Source: a virus
Reading direction: 5' to 3' (one strand)
DNA length: 36,512 bases
Virus record (IMG/VR): IMGVR_UViG_3300042691_031808
Location: 1 to 36,512 of that record
The translations under genes and the position numbers were made by a program. The notes beneath the pieces were generated by a model. It did no database searches, was not told the DNA's origin, and saw nothing but the letters and a program-made list of their open reading frames with translations. The stretch's first letter is position 1. The number at the start of each line of letters is the position of its first letter. Below, one piece after another: positions 1 through 8,965 of this stretch.

Positions 1-1
1 A

Positions 2-1078
2 ACACTACGCAGATGGACATTTAGTGAAGGTGGTGACTTAACATTCCCAGATGGTACAGTACAAACAACAGCGTTTACTGGAGGTTCATTTAGCGGTAAT
101 TACAATGACTTAACAAACAAACCAACTGAGGTTGTAGAAACGATTGTACTTGACGGGTATACTCGAAGTTATACTGATGGTAATACTTACGTTGGATTAT
201 CATCATTGACTACTGAAGAACTGGCAATTATTGATGGGTTGGTCAACGGCGATACTGTTGTATTCACTGGAGCACAGAGTCCTACACAAACTTATACTAG
301 AACAGTAAGTTCTATCACAGTTAACCAGAGTGGATTCCAACGTCAAGTTTTGTTCACTGGTGGAGCTTTAACTAACACTAGTACTGGATTTATTGAAGGT
401 GCCCTGCAATCTATTAGCATAAATTCAACTATTGAAATACCAAGGACGTTTAATCAATTAAGCATAACCACAGTGGCCAAAGACGGTCCGGCTTCTGCAG
501 ACATTGGAGTCAAAGGCCGTGCGGCAACTGTTACAGCATCGCCCAGCAACAACACTAATCTTACTCCTGGAACATATCTTGGTGTAGCATTCGATCAATT
601 TTTACTTAACATCACAGTGGCAGCAAACGGTGATATTACAGCAACAGTAGCAACAAGCGATCCAGATGTTGCAGTTGGTGACTCGGGAGTGTTTGTTGCT
701 GGTGACTTTGCCGGCGGAACTGCTCCAGCAGACAATATTACATTTACTGTAGCCACATTAACTGACATTCTAGCACCCTTAGCCATAGACCTAACAAAAA
801 CAGTCAACAAACTAGCAGACGGTGTTTACTCATTAGCCAATGGTGTTGAAGGACAGATCTTGTATCTTGTTCCGCAGACTGGCACTACCGATGGCGGAGT
901 TTCAATAATAATCGCCAATGCTCGAGTACTAGATGATAGCGGAACACCAACAGCCACAGTATATACTGACATTGATTACAGACCGTTTGTACCGTCAACT
1001 GGAAGCCCTATAGCAAACGTTGTTACACTGATCTACACAGACGGTGCTTGGCAGGCCAGCAGTGGCAGTTTTGATTAA
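2..1078 (+). CDS. Tail-fibre-like structural protein, 5' end outside window
   Basis: The frame is open from the left edge to the stop at 1076-1078, so this is the C-terminal 358 codons of a longer gene. Near the start it reads TFPDGTVQTTAF, then SFSGNYNDLTNKP, both typical of the distal parts of marine phage tail fibres. A Gly/Thr/Val/Asn-rich beta-type composition follows, with no membrane segment. Around nt 566-770 lies a module ending in FAGGTAP that recurs in the 1534-residue adhesin downstream. A TTG at 206 could be read as a start, but coding-like sequence continues upstream of it, so I reject that. It is probably a host-adhesion component at the tail tip. GC content is higher than in genes after 8107 (34/60 in the line from 481). 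Confidence 0.75.
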   Translation, partial: TLRRWTFSEGGDLTFPDGTVQTTAFTGGSFSGNYNDLTNKPTEVVETIVLDGYTRSYTDGNTYVGLSSLTTEELAIIDGLVNGDTVVFTGAQSPTQTYTRTVSSITVNQSGFQRQVLFTGGALTNTSTGFIEGALQSISINSTIEIPRTFNQLSITTVAKDGPASADIGVKGRAATVTASPSNNTNLTPGTYLGVAFDQFLLNITVAANGDITATVATSDPDVAVGDSGVFVAGDFAGGTAPADNITFTVATLTDILAPLAIDLTKTVNKLADGVYSLANGVEGQILYLVPQTGTTDGGVSIIIANARVLDDSGTPTATVYTDIDYRPFVPSTGSPIANVVTLIYTDGAWQASSGSFD

Positions 1079-1080
1079 CC

Positions 1081-1088
1081 GATAAATA
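1081..1088 (+). promoter_or_regulatory. T4-type late promoter octamer (GATAAATA)
   Basis: GATAAATA directly follows the stop of the preceding gene and lies 16 bases upstream of the ATG at 1105. It differs at one base from the T4 late consensus TATAAATA, which needs no -35 box. The same octamer precedes several other structural genes in the window. Confidence 0.55.
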
Positions 1089-1104
1089 TGAATAGGACAC
1101 TAAC

Positions 1105-1311
1105 ATGGCAATAACATTTCCAACATCGCCCACACTAGGGCAAGAATTCGTAGGTGACAACTCTGTGACCTATCAATGGGCAGGCAATCGCTGGAGCACA
1201 GCAGTACCAGCACTGGCGGGCCGTAGCAGTTATATAGTAGTGGGCGGGTTCGCTAACACTGAGTACAATGAAGATTTAGACAACACCCTAGACGGTGGCA
1301 ATGGAGCATAA
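1105..1311 (+). CDS. Small tail-fibre-associated protein, 68 aa
   Basis: A 68-residue protein opening MAITFPTSPTLGQEF, followed by a YQWAGNRWS stretch. This is a short beta module seen at the start of, or as free-standing small proteins beside, phage tail fibres. The end is rich in Asn, Asp and Gly. It starts 27 bases after the upstream stop, downstream of a late-promoter octamer, and ends 3 bases before the large adhesin gene. That suggests co-translation with it, perhaps as a fibre adaptor. I recognise the N-terminal pattern but cannot assign a specific role. Confidence 0.7.
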   Translation: MAITFPTSPTLGQEFVGDNSVTYQWAGNRWSTAVPALAGRSSYIVVGGFANTEYNEDLDNTLDGGNGA

Positions 1312-1314
1312 ACA

Positions 1315-4300
1315 ATGACAACTAGAATTAAACTACGCCGTGACACAGCGGCAAACTGGGCAGAAGCAAATCCAATCCTAGCCGCGGGTGAGCCAGGACT
1401 AGAATTAGACACTGGCAAAGTCAAGTACGGCAATGGTACTAGTACTTGGACTAGTTTAGACTACAGTGGCGCTGGAGACAAATTAACCGACGATCATAAA
1501 GTTACAGTCACTGTGGGCAACACAGAATATTGGGCCATTGTAAATCGTGTCAATAACGACGGTGATGGTGTTGAAGCCAGTGCTGTAGCCTATGACAGCG
1601 AAGGCAACATGATTGCTCTACATGTGGCCGACGGCTTGGCCAGCGAAGGTCGTGAAGTAGTAATCATCAGCAAGTTTGATACCGCAGCCAACCTACTGTG
1701 GCAAAAACAAATCAACAACGAAGCAGACGGCAGCATAGCACACGATGTCTGTGTGGATAGCAACGACAATATCTTTGTGGCTCTCACTTCCGATGATACA
1801 CTAGTGCCCCAAGGCACAGAAGGTATTGACAGTATCGTTATCGTGAAACTTGATTCTGACGGTGCTGTAATTTGGCAAAAAGATTATCAGGGTAATGCGT
1901 CGGTAGCCGTCAGCGACCCTAATGTGTTCATATTCAGCAATACTGTTGCCACCACTACATTTAATGGCAATGCTGCACAGAGCATACAAATCATCAATAA
2001 TAACCCTTGGAATGCCACTGGGCTTGTTTTTAGTCGAACTGAGAACGGCACGTCATTTACCACTATAGGAACTGTGTTAGGGCAAACTCTTACTTCCCAG
2101 GATGATAACCCCCCTATAGCCGTTCTTTACTTTGCCGCAGGTACTTTTACAGACGATTTAGATCCCACAACATACGATTACAGACTAGCAGGTTCAGCAC
2201 CAAACAGTTTCCAAGAAATAGGTGCTATGGTCTGCGACGGTACCGACATTTATTTCACCGGCGAATACAATGAAGACTCAGACGGCGGTGGCGGCTCGGG
2301 TCAAGACAAGGGATTGATTGCCAAAGTGTCAGGTGCCACAGGTGCTCTAGTTTGGAGCAAGGTAGTTAATTACGGCAACATAACTACAGGAATGTTCTAC
2401 GGTATGGACATTGGTGCTGACGGCAATATAGTCACTGTGGGTGTAGTGGAAGTAATGGGTGCAGAGGATGCTGTTATTTCTAAATTTAGCGGTGTAGATG
2501 GTTCGCACATTTGGTCCAAACTAATTCCAAGCAGTGAAAACACAGCATACACCAGCGGTGATGTGGTCATTGACAGTCAGAACAATGTGTTTGTCAGCAT
2601 TAACAGTCGTCAAGAAATTGTACACAATACCAACGATCAACTGCTTCGTACTATAACACATATAATGAAACTCAACAGTTCAGGTGTTCAGCAATGGACT
2701 CGCAGAGTTGGTCCAGGACCATGTGCTTCTGTGGCCACGGGCATTGACTGTGACGCAACCGGCAATGTCTACCTCAGTGCTCTAACAGTGGCACAGGATA
2801 ACCCCACAAGAGAAACCGACGACTACTTCAACACCGCTAGAAATGTATTAGTAGTGGCCAAGTATTCTACCTCAGGCACAGTTCTGTGGCAGAGATACAT
2901 CGAAGCAGAAGGCTACGAATTTATTGCCAGTCACGTAGAGTTCAACGACGAAGACGGTGCAGCTGGTAATGGTTCATATCCTGGCGAGTACTATCACAGT
3001 CACAACAGAGGTAGATATGTCAGCCTAAACAATTCAGGCAAGTTGGCTGTACAAGTCAGTGTAAAAGCTCGTGACTTTGATAACTACGTATGGAGCACAC
3101 GATACACTGAAAGCATAACTTTCCAAATTGATCAAGACGGTCGCGAAATGACCATTGGCAATGGCAACGAGCGTTTCACTGTAAAAGCCAGCCGTGTGCC
3201 AGGCAAGATGGTCACACTTAATCTAGAAAGTTTAACTGGAGGTGACGCACCAACAGTCACAAATCTTGCCAGCAATCTATTAGTAACCAATACCACATTT
3301 ACAGTAACAGAAGGCGAGTTAGCACAACAGATAGCCAAGTCAGCACCCTATGAGTATGTGTTTGGCAACGATGGTACATTGACTATCCCCAATGACGGTG
3401 ATGTCAAACTGGTACAGACACAGATTGGTTGGTTCTCAATATTTGGTTCTGCCGAAGACAACAGCGATGATGTTTGGATTCGTGCTAGTTGCGTGGACAC
3501 CGCCACAGGCGATGTCTATGTTGTAGGACAGGATGATGATAACAATCAAGGCTTTGTGGGTCGCTACAACAGCCAGGGTCAACTGCTTTGGAGCATAAGA
3601 CTCTATGACAACGATGATGGTGTTGACACAAGATGTAATGCTGTTAAAATTCATCCTACCAGAGGCAATGTGATTGTGCTCTGCGAATACTACGGCAACG
3701 AAACTGCCGCAATGGTAGTGGAGATTGATCCAGACACAGCACGGGTCCTTGACACTCTTGGCTTCCGTGATCAGAACGCCAACAATGCTGTACAAGCCTA
3801 TGACTTTGACTTCTTCTCAAACGGTGATATAGCAGTAGTTGGTCGCAAGTATGATGAATTTACCACTATTCCAGTGGTAGCACAGACTGGCAGCGGTCTT
3901 GGCACATTGGTTATTCTAAACTCCGCAACTAGTTCATCTGCGGCACACCCTGTAGATACTAACTGGTCTGTTTCAGGAACTGGCATCACTGGTAGAGCCA
4001 GCATACAGTATGTAAACCGCTATACAGGCCTAACTGGTGATACAAGACCAGGTTCTGGTGCTATGTTTGAAGTACTAAACACCGGTGGTGGAAACTATAT
4101 TGTCACTAGTGCTACAGGTGGAACTAACTATCGCACAGGACACAAAGTTAAAATCTTAGGTACAGCCTTAGGAGGTGCGACTCCTGACAACGATCTTATC
4201 CTAACAGTAACAGCGGTTAACGGAGAAGTTATTGGCACAGGAGATCAAGAAGGTGTGGCCGCAGGAACTAATGCACAAACATATTACGAACTTACAGGCA

Positions 4301-5919
4301 CTAGTTATAATATAGGCAGCGGTGCTACGATTGATGTAATTGTTAACGATGCTGGTCTTATTACAATTAATAATATTTCTGCTGGTGGCACAAACTATGT
4401 CGAAGGTGATTGGATCGTCATTCCGGGAACTGTGTTTGCCGGAGGAACAGCACCAACTAATAACCTATATGCAGTAGTGGCAACTGTAGACGGCGCACCG
4501 GGAATTACTGGACCAGTTACGGCCTTTAACAGTGAAGTTTCGTCAGGAACAGCACCAACTACTCACCGTAAGATAGAAATCAGCGATGTTGTTGACTTTG
4601 ACAGTGAAGGCACTTGGACAGTGGGTTATCCACTAGGTGGTGAAGCATTTGTTTTACGCTATGCTACCGCAGGTACTATAACCTGGAGCAAGGTACTCAG
4701 TGGCGGCGGTCAAGGGGACAACGACGAACGCTATTTCTCTGTGGTAGTAGACAGTGACAACGCTGTGTATGCCGCAGGTGAGATGTTTTCAAGAGGCAAC
4801 GCAACAGTTGGCGACCTTGTTAGTTATAAGTGTGCTGTAGTTACCAAGTTCAATAGTTCAGGTGTGCCGCAGTGGACCAAGGCCCTAAATGACGACCTTT
4901 TCGATTGCTCTGCTAAATGCGTAGCGGTACAGGGAACCACTGTGGCAGTATCGCATCACACTCAAAACAACGACGACACAGTGATTACCAAATTAGACAC
5001 CGCAGGTAACATCAAGTGGCAGAGACGCACAGACAGTGGTGACGACAGTTCGGTGGCTATCGATACCAACGGTGACATCTATGCTGTAGTAGAAGGCTAC
5101 TTTGAAACCAGATACGAAGATATTATCAAAGTCATCAAGTTTGCCGCCAACGGTGAAATCAGTTATCGCAAGTTTATAGGTACACTGACCAACGAATACA
5201 GCAGCACTCACGAGTACTTTAAGAATGGTCGCAATCTAACCTTAGATGCGGATCATATGTACATATCGGGCTACACCACTGCTCCTAACAATGACTACGA
5301 AAGTGGATTTATAGTCAAATTGCCCAAGACTGGAGACTGTGATGGTTCCTATGGTATCTGGGCATATCAGACAGAAGAGTACGATGTAGACAAGGTCACT
5401 GAAACAGAAGCCACTACATTTACACCTAATGTGGGCACAGGCAACTGGGAAACATGGATACCAGACTTTAGATCTGAATGGTATGATCCTAGCGACGACA
5501 ATTACTATCACATGATGGAAGAAATCCGTGATAGAGACGGTGGTGCTATTGAGTTCGCAGACGGTACTCGTCAGACTTCGTCAGCACAGCAGATTCCACA
5601 GCGTAAGATTTCAACTGGTGCGGATCACAGATTATGCCTAGAAGACATGGGCAAGCATATCTATGTGATCAATAGAGCGATGAGAATTAATGTGCCTTAC
5701 CACGAAGACGCTCCACTGCCAATGGGCTTTAGTGTGGTCATTGTCAACAACAGTAACAGTATGGTCAGCATTGATGGCGACGGTGGTAACATAAACATCG
5801 TAGTTCCAGGTGTTGCTACCAGCAGTTATTGGGATCTAAGCAGTCCGGGTATGGCTACATTGATCAAGGTTGAAGAAAACCGTTGGTTCATGACTGGCAA
5901 TGTCAGTGACGACAGTTAA
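1315..5919 (+). CDS. Giant beta-propeller tail adhesin, 1534 aa
   Basis: The N-terminal 50 residues (TRIKLRRDTAANW, then GEPGLELDTGKVKYGNG) match the N-terminal module shared by phage tail fibres and the Bordetella phage Mtd protein, which anchors the receptor-binding part. Most of the rest is a degenerate repeat of about 50-60 residues with the pattern D..GN.Y......VAKYSTSGTVLWQR, like SBBP/quinoprotein beta-propeller blades. Blades lie at roughly residues 85-180, 300-560 and 700-870, resuming at 1110-1340. Two YG-type modules (nt 4045-4500) interrupt them. The C-terminal part has FADGTRQTSS and a compact beta domain. I infer a receptor-binding adhesin. The GC content is about 48-50% in two lines I counted, well above the replication genes. 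Confidence 0.8.
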   Translation: MTTRIKLRRDTAANWAEANPILAAGEPGLELDTGKVKYGNGTSTWTSLDYSGAGDKLTDDHKVTVTVGNTEYWAIVNRVNNDGDGVEASAVAYDSEGNMIALHVADGLASEGREVVIISKFDTAANLLWQKQINNEADGSIAHDVCVDSNDNIFVALTSDDTLVPQGTEGIDSIVIVKLDSDGAVIWQKDYQGNASVAVSDPNVFIFSNTVATTTFNGNAAQSIQIINNNPWNATGLVFSRTENGTSFTTIGTVLGQTLTSQDDNPPIAVLYFAAGTFTDDLDPTTYDYRLAGSAPNSFQEIGAMVCDGTDIYFTGEYNEDSDGGGGSGQDKGLIAKVSGATGALVWSKVVNYGNITTGMFYGMDIGADGNIVTVGVVEVMGAEDAVISKFSGVDGSHIWSKLIPSSENTAYTSGDVVIDSQNNVFVSINSRQEIVHNTNDQLLRTITHIMKLNSSGVQQWTRRVGPGPCASVATGIDCDATGNVYLSALTVAQDNPTRETDDYFNTARNVLVVAKYSTSGTVLWQRYIEAEGYEFIASHVEFNDEDGAAGNGSYPGEYYHSHNRGRYVSLNNSGKLAVQVSVKARDFDNYVWSTRYTESITFQIDQDGREMTIGNGNERFTVKASRVPGKMVTLNLESLTGGDAPTVTNLASNLLVTNTTFTVTEGELAQQIAKSAPYEYVFGNDGTLTIPNDGDVKLVQTQIGWFSIFGSAEDNSDDVWIRASCVDTATGDVYVVGQDDDNNQGFVGRYNSQGQLLWSIRLYDNDDGVDTRCNAVKIHPTRGNVIVLCEYYGNETAAMVVEIDPDTARVLDTLGFRDQNANNAVQAYDFDFFSNGDIAVVGRKYDEFTTIPVVAQTGSGLGTLVILNSATSSSAAHPVDTNWSVSGTGITGRASIQYVNRYTGLTGDTRPGSGAMFEVLNTGGGNYIVTSATGGTNYRTGHKVKILGTALGGATPDNDLILTVTAVNGEVIGTGDQEGVAAGTNAQTYYELTGTSYNIGSGATIDVIVNDAGLITINNISAGGTNYVEGDWIVIPGTVFAGGTAPTNNLYAVVATVDGAPGITGPVTAFNSEVSSGTAPTTHRKIEISDVVDFDSEGTWTVGYPLGGEAFVLRYATAGTITWSKVLSGGGQGDNDERYFSVVVDSDNAVYAAGEMFSRGNATVGDLVSYKCAVVTKFNSSGVPQWTKALNDDLFDCSAKCVAVQGTTVAVSHHTQNNDDTVITKLDTAGNIKWQRRTDSGDDSSVAIDTNGDIYAVVEGYFETRYEDIIKVIKFAANGEISYRKFIGTLTNEYSSTHEYFKNGRNLTLDADHMYISGYTTAPNNDYESGFIVKLPKTGDCDGSYGIWAYQTEEYDVDKVTETEATTFTPNVGTGNWETWIPDFRSEWYDPSDDNYYHMMEEIRDRDGGAIEFADGTRQTSSAQQIPQRKISTGADHRLCLEDMGKHIYVINRAMRINVPYHEDAPLPMGFSVVIVNNSNSMVSIDGDGGNINIVVPGVATSSYWDLSSPGMATLIKVEENRWFMTGNVSDDS
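4045..4500 (+). repeat. Two diverged copies of a GTNY/GGATP fibre module
   Basis: Within the large adhesin, about 60 residues encoded at 4045-4240 and again at 4296-4495 share an order of motifs: GSGA, a GGTNY turn, then GH/GD, a short strand, a Gly-Gly-(A/T)-(T/A)-P turn, and a V..V strand. A third, more diverged copy is in the upstream fibre protein at about 566-770 (FAGGTAP). They are protein-level repeats. The DNA has drifted, so recent slippage is unlikely. Confidence 0.5.
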
Positions 5920-5928
5920 GGAATTACA

Positions 5929-7629
5929 ATGCCTATTACACAAATATTATTAACGGCAAACAGTGGTGGCGGTTCTTCTATTAATATCTACGGTTGGAGC
6001 AATCCAATGAACGAAGGTTCAACTAACACCGTAACTGTAGAATACCAAAACTACTCGCCAACTACTATATATTGGCAGATTGTAAATGATGGCACAGCAG
6101 GCGGTGATTGGCTCAACGGTGAAATTCCCACTGGGAGTTTTTATATAGAGGGCACCGGTAATGCTAGTTTTAGTTGGACTACCGCAGAGGATCTTACCAC
6201 TGAAGGCAATCAGAATTATCTGTTACAGGTGGGCACGTCGGTGGGCAACAACAATCTACTTAATGAGACATTGACTATCTCGGATACTTCAACTACTCCA
6301 CCATATCCAGTAACACTGGCCACTACCGGTGGTAGTTTTTACTTTACAGGCGGCACTAATAATATTACAGTCAATAATTCACTCAGTGACTTTGAAGTGG
6401 GCACAGGCGACTACACCATTGAATGGTGGCAGTGGATGTTAGACACCAGCGGAGTATTTACTCGACCATTTAGTATGGGCTCATATCCCAACGCTATACT
6501 TGGCCTGAGTTTTGAAAACGCTGTATTGCTCTGGGCCAACGGCGGTGTAATACTTACTGCCCCGTTTAATCGACAAGATCTAAGTAATACTTGGGCGCAC
6601 TTTGCCGTCACTCGAACCAGTGGTACTACCAGGATATTCCAAGACGGTGTTCTGATAGGAGCAAATAACGCAAGTTACAATATTACATCGTCTACGAACT
6701 TTACTATCGGTAATGAGACATCGCCGAGCGTAGGCGCAGGGTTCGCCGGCTACATCAAAGACTTTAGATTTATCAAAGGTGTTAGTGTCTATACCTCAGC
6801 GTTTACCCCACCAATGGCTCAGTTAACTGCTACAGCAGAAACTAAACTGTTGTTCTCAGTAAACAGCGAACTTGGATTGTATACCGACTCCTCTACTAGT
6901 GCTCATACTGTCACCGCTCAGACCAATGGCTATGCTCCAGTCGGCCCGTATGACTTGGCTCTGTATGTAGATGCGGGCAATGCTTCTAGTTATAGTCTTG
7001 CGGATCAAACAAAGTGGTATGACTTGAGTCCAGCGGGCAACTATCTAAATCTAACTAATGTAAGTTATAGTAGTAATAGCGGCGGAAGTCTATATTTCGA
7101 CGACGGATTTAGTGCCCCAGGTTATGCTCAGACCGCAAGTACATCAATAGCCTCGGCACAAAACGGTCTAACACCACGTTCGAGTGTTAGTTTCTGGGGC
7201 ATTATTCAAGGTAATAGCAATTTCCAACACATTGTGGGCATGAGGGGCGGAGACAAGTTCCACATGGTATTGCGGAACAATAACCAAAGTCTAGAATGTC
7301 GAGTTGAAACTTTAGGCGGTGACCAGCCAAATTACTTTGATAACATGCCTGACATCAGTGCATCCCTTGGCAGTATGAAACACTATGCGTTTGTGGTCAA
7401 CGGCACAAGAACAGAAGTGTATATAAACGGTAGTCTAGTAGGTGAAACTTCAAATGTCACTGGATTGAATACTGGAACACTGGGAGCATTTACTATCGGT
7501 CGTGCCGCAAGTGGTGATTACCAATCAGAAGATCTATATGTAAGTCAACTACGCTACTACAACCGTGCTCGCGGTCCTAAAGAGATTGCCGCAGAGTTTG
7601 CTGCCACTAGATCTAGATACGGAGTGTAA
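5929..7629 (+). CDS. Tail fibre protein with two LamG/ConA-like domains, 566 aa
   Basis: Two concanavalin A-like (laminin G type 3) jelly-roll domains can be read. The first, at about residues 135-300, has TIEWWQWM, WAHFAVTR, IFQDGVLIG and GYIKDFRFIKGVSVYTSAFTPP as its strand pattern. The second, at about 345-560, has FWGIIQGNS, KHYAFVVNGTRTEVYINGSLVG and SQLRYYNRARGPKEI. Residues 1-130 form a separate beta-rich domain (NEGSTNTVTVEYQN). Such domains bind sugars or surface polymers and are common in marine phage fibres, so receptor binding is the likely role. It starts 9 bases after the adhesin stop, and its stop overlaps the next ATG (TAATG). It shares the higher GC of this block. Confidence 0.8.
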   Translation: MPITQILLTANSGGGSSINIYGWSNPMNEGSTNTVTVEYQNYSPTTIYWQIVNDGTAGGDWLNGEIPTGSFYIEGTGNASFSWTTAEDLTTEGNQNYLLQVGTSVGNNNLLNETLTISDTSTTPPYPVTLATTGGSFYFTGGTNNITVNNSLSDFEVGTGDYTIEWWQWMLDTSGVFTRPFSMGSYPNAILGLSFENAVLLWANGGVILTAPFNRQDLSNTWAHFAVTRTSGTTRIFQDGVLIGANNASYNITSSTNFTIGNETSPSVGAGFAGYIKDFRFIKGVSVYTSAFTPPMAQLTATAETKLLFSVNSELGLYTDSSTSAHTVTAQTNGYAPVGPYDLALYVDAGNASSYSLADQTKWYDLSPAGNYLNLTNVSYSSNSGGSLYFDDGFSAPGYAQTASTSIASAQNGLTPRSSVSFWGIIQGNSNFQHIVGMRGGDKFHMVLRNNNQSLECRVETLGGDQPNYFDNMPDISASLGSMKHYAFVVNGTRTEVYINGSLVGETSNVTGLNTGTLGAFTIGRAASGDYQSEDLYVSQLRYYNRARGPKEIAAEFAATRSRYGV

Positions 7630-8081
7630 TGTTTGAACACAGTCGCCTAGCAGTTGATCCAGGTATAGCAGAGCAAGTTATTGAACTCTACAGAGACCTG
7701 GACAACGCTCGCGGTGGGCAATACGGTACTTGGCACAGCCGTAGAATTCGCACAAATCCCTATTCATGGTTTGCGGCTACATTTAACAGAGTGGCTGACA
7801 GCATAGGTGACTTGGTTATAGACGAGTGGTGGTTTAACTGTGGCGAACCTGGCGATGAATATCGCTGGCATAGCCATCATCCTTATACACGGGCTGGCGT
7901 ACTCTACATACAAACTCCTGAAAACTCTGGTGGTATAGAATTTAAACGACAGGGCGAACATCAAGTTTTTCAACCCAGTGTGGGCGATTTTCTAGTATTT
8001 CCAGGCAATCTAGCACATAGAGTATTAAAGAATAACAGTAAGGATTTTAGAATCAGTGTAGCCTTCAATTTTAAAAATTGA
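7629..8081 (+). CDS. 2OG-Fe(II) oxygenase, 150 aa
   Basis: The protein fits the short phage and bacterial 2-oxoglutarate/Fe(II) oxygenases. The first iron-binding motif is at 80-85 (WHSHHP, H81 and H83 as likely ligands), then a GVLYIQTP strand, GGIEF, VGDFLVFPG (118-126), the distal ligand H130 in LAHRV and the 2OG-binding R141 in FRISVAF. The HxH in place of HxD matches the family with HxHP motifs. Likely reaction: hydroxylation of a protein or small molecule. Its start overlaps the fibre gene stop by one base, and it has the same raised GC as the fibre genes, so fibre modification is a plausible but unproven role. Confidence 0.8.
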   Translation: MFEHSRLAVDPGIAEQVIELYRDLDNARGGQYGTWHSRRIRTNPYSWFAATFNRVADSIGDLVIDEWWFNCGEPGDEYRWHSHHPYTRAGVLYIQTPENSGGIEFKRQGEHQVFQPSVGDFLVFPGNLAHRVLKNNSKDFRISVAFNFKN

Positions 8082-8087
8082 TAAATA
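8080..8087 (+). promoter_or_regulatory. T4-type late promoter octamer (GATAAATA)
   Basis: GATAAATA overlaps the stop of the oxygenase gene and lies 19 bases upstream of the ATG at 8107. A purine-rich AAAAAAGAGCGAGA stretch between them can serve as the ribosome-binding region. It marks the beginning of the AT-rich tail gene block. Confidence 0.55.
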
Positions 8088-8106
8088 ATAAAAAAGAGCG
8101 AGAACT

Positions 8107-8946
8107 ATGGCTATACAAACTATTAATTTAGGTACTTTTGCTAACGATGGAACAGGCGACGACCTTCGTGTTGCTTTTGAAAAAGTAAACAGTAACTTTT
8201 CAGAGATCAACGGTTCCGTTGTAGTTAACGGTCAAAACTTAGGATCAGGAACAGGATTGTTTTCTGGTAAATCTTCTAATGCAGGATTAGGAGACAATCT
8301 TACTTTTAAAAGTCTTATTGGTGGTCAAAACATTACATTAAGTTCTAATTCTGATAGCATTACAGTAAATGCAGCAACACTTATATCACAACTTGCAGAT
8401 GATCTAAGTCCTCAGTTAGGAGGTGATTTAGATCTCAATAATTATGCTATTGTAAATTATTCTACTCCTGGAGTATACGGAACTATACAATTAAATGGAC
8501 TAAGAATATCTCAAAGCAATAAAGTTGTAACTGTAGGAAATTTTGTAAACGATCATAGTTTAATTATTGAATCAGCCACAGACTTAACTTTAAAGGCAAG
8601 TCCTGGCGGTAATATTACATTTACCGGAGAAGTATTTTTTGAAGATCTAGTCAATGCCGATATAGTTGGAACAGTTACAGACATTTCTAATCATGATTTA
8701 TCAGATTTAGGTAATGTATCGAGTGTAGCTCCTTTAATTGGACAAACACTTGTTTGGAATGGTACAGAATGGACTCCCGGAGCAGGTACCGGTGGTGATG
8801 CAGGTAATGATGCTATAGATTGGGAATTTTTACCTTTCGATGGAATAGCTACTAACCCTATACAATTTTTATTAGATGATTATTCATTCGATTATGGAAC
8901 TTTTGCATCACCTATTGGTCCTGAAATTAATTTAGGAACGTTTTAA
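8107..8946 (+). CDS. Tail fibre-like structural protein, 279 aa
   Basis: It begins MAIQTINLGTFANDGTGDDL and continues with RVAFEKVNSNFSEIN, the N-terminal motif of many marine myovirus fibre or baseplate-associated proteins (a 'DDLRxAFxKxNxNF' helix). The remainder is beta-rich, with LSPQLGGDLDLNNYAI, a common fibre segment, and LIGQTLVWNGTEWTPG near residue 215. There is no enzyme motif. Composition falls to about 30% GC in the line from 8401, in sharp contrast with the upstream gene. The N-terminal motif is related to that of the 187-residue protein at 14488, suggesting a shared attachment module. Confidence 0.7.
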   Translation: MAIQTINLGTFANDGTGDDLRVAFEKVNSNFSEINGSVVVNGQNLGSGTGLFSGKSSNAGLGDNLTFKSLIGGQNITLSSNSDSITVNAATLISQLADDLSPQLGGDLDLNNYAIVNYSTPGVYGTIQLNGLRISQSNKVVTVGNFVNDHSLIIESATDLTLKASPGGNITFTGEVFFEDLVNADIVGTVTDISNHDLSDLGNVSSVAPLIGQTLVWNGTEWTPGAGTGGDAGNDAIDWEFLPFDGIATNPIQFLLDDYSFDYGTFASPIGPEINLGTF

Positions 8947-8965
8947 GAAAGTTTAGGAGAAAGAA

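Noticed and set aside
206-1078. TTG at 206 as the start of the first gene
   Set aside because: The same frame is open and fibre-like from the left edge, with TFPDGTVQTTAF upstream of 206, so the gene begins outside the window.
3436-3795. Minus-strand open frame of 119 codons inside the adhesin
   Set aside because: The plus frame continues the propeller repeats with no break. The reverse frame has no start signal or motif.
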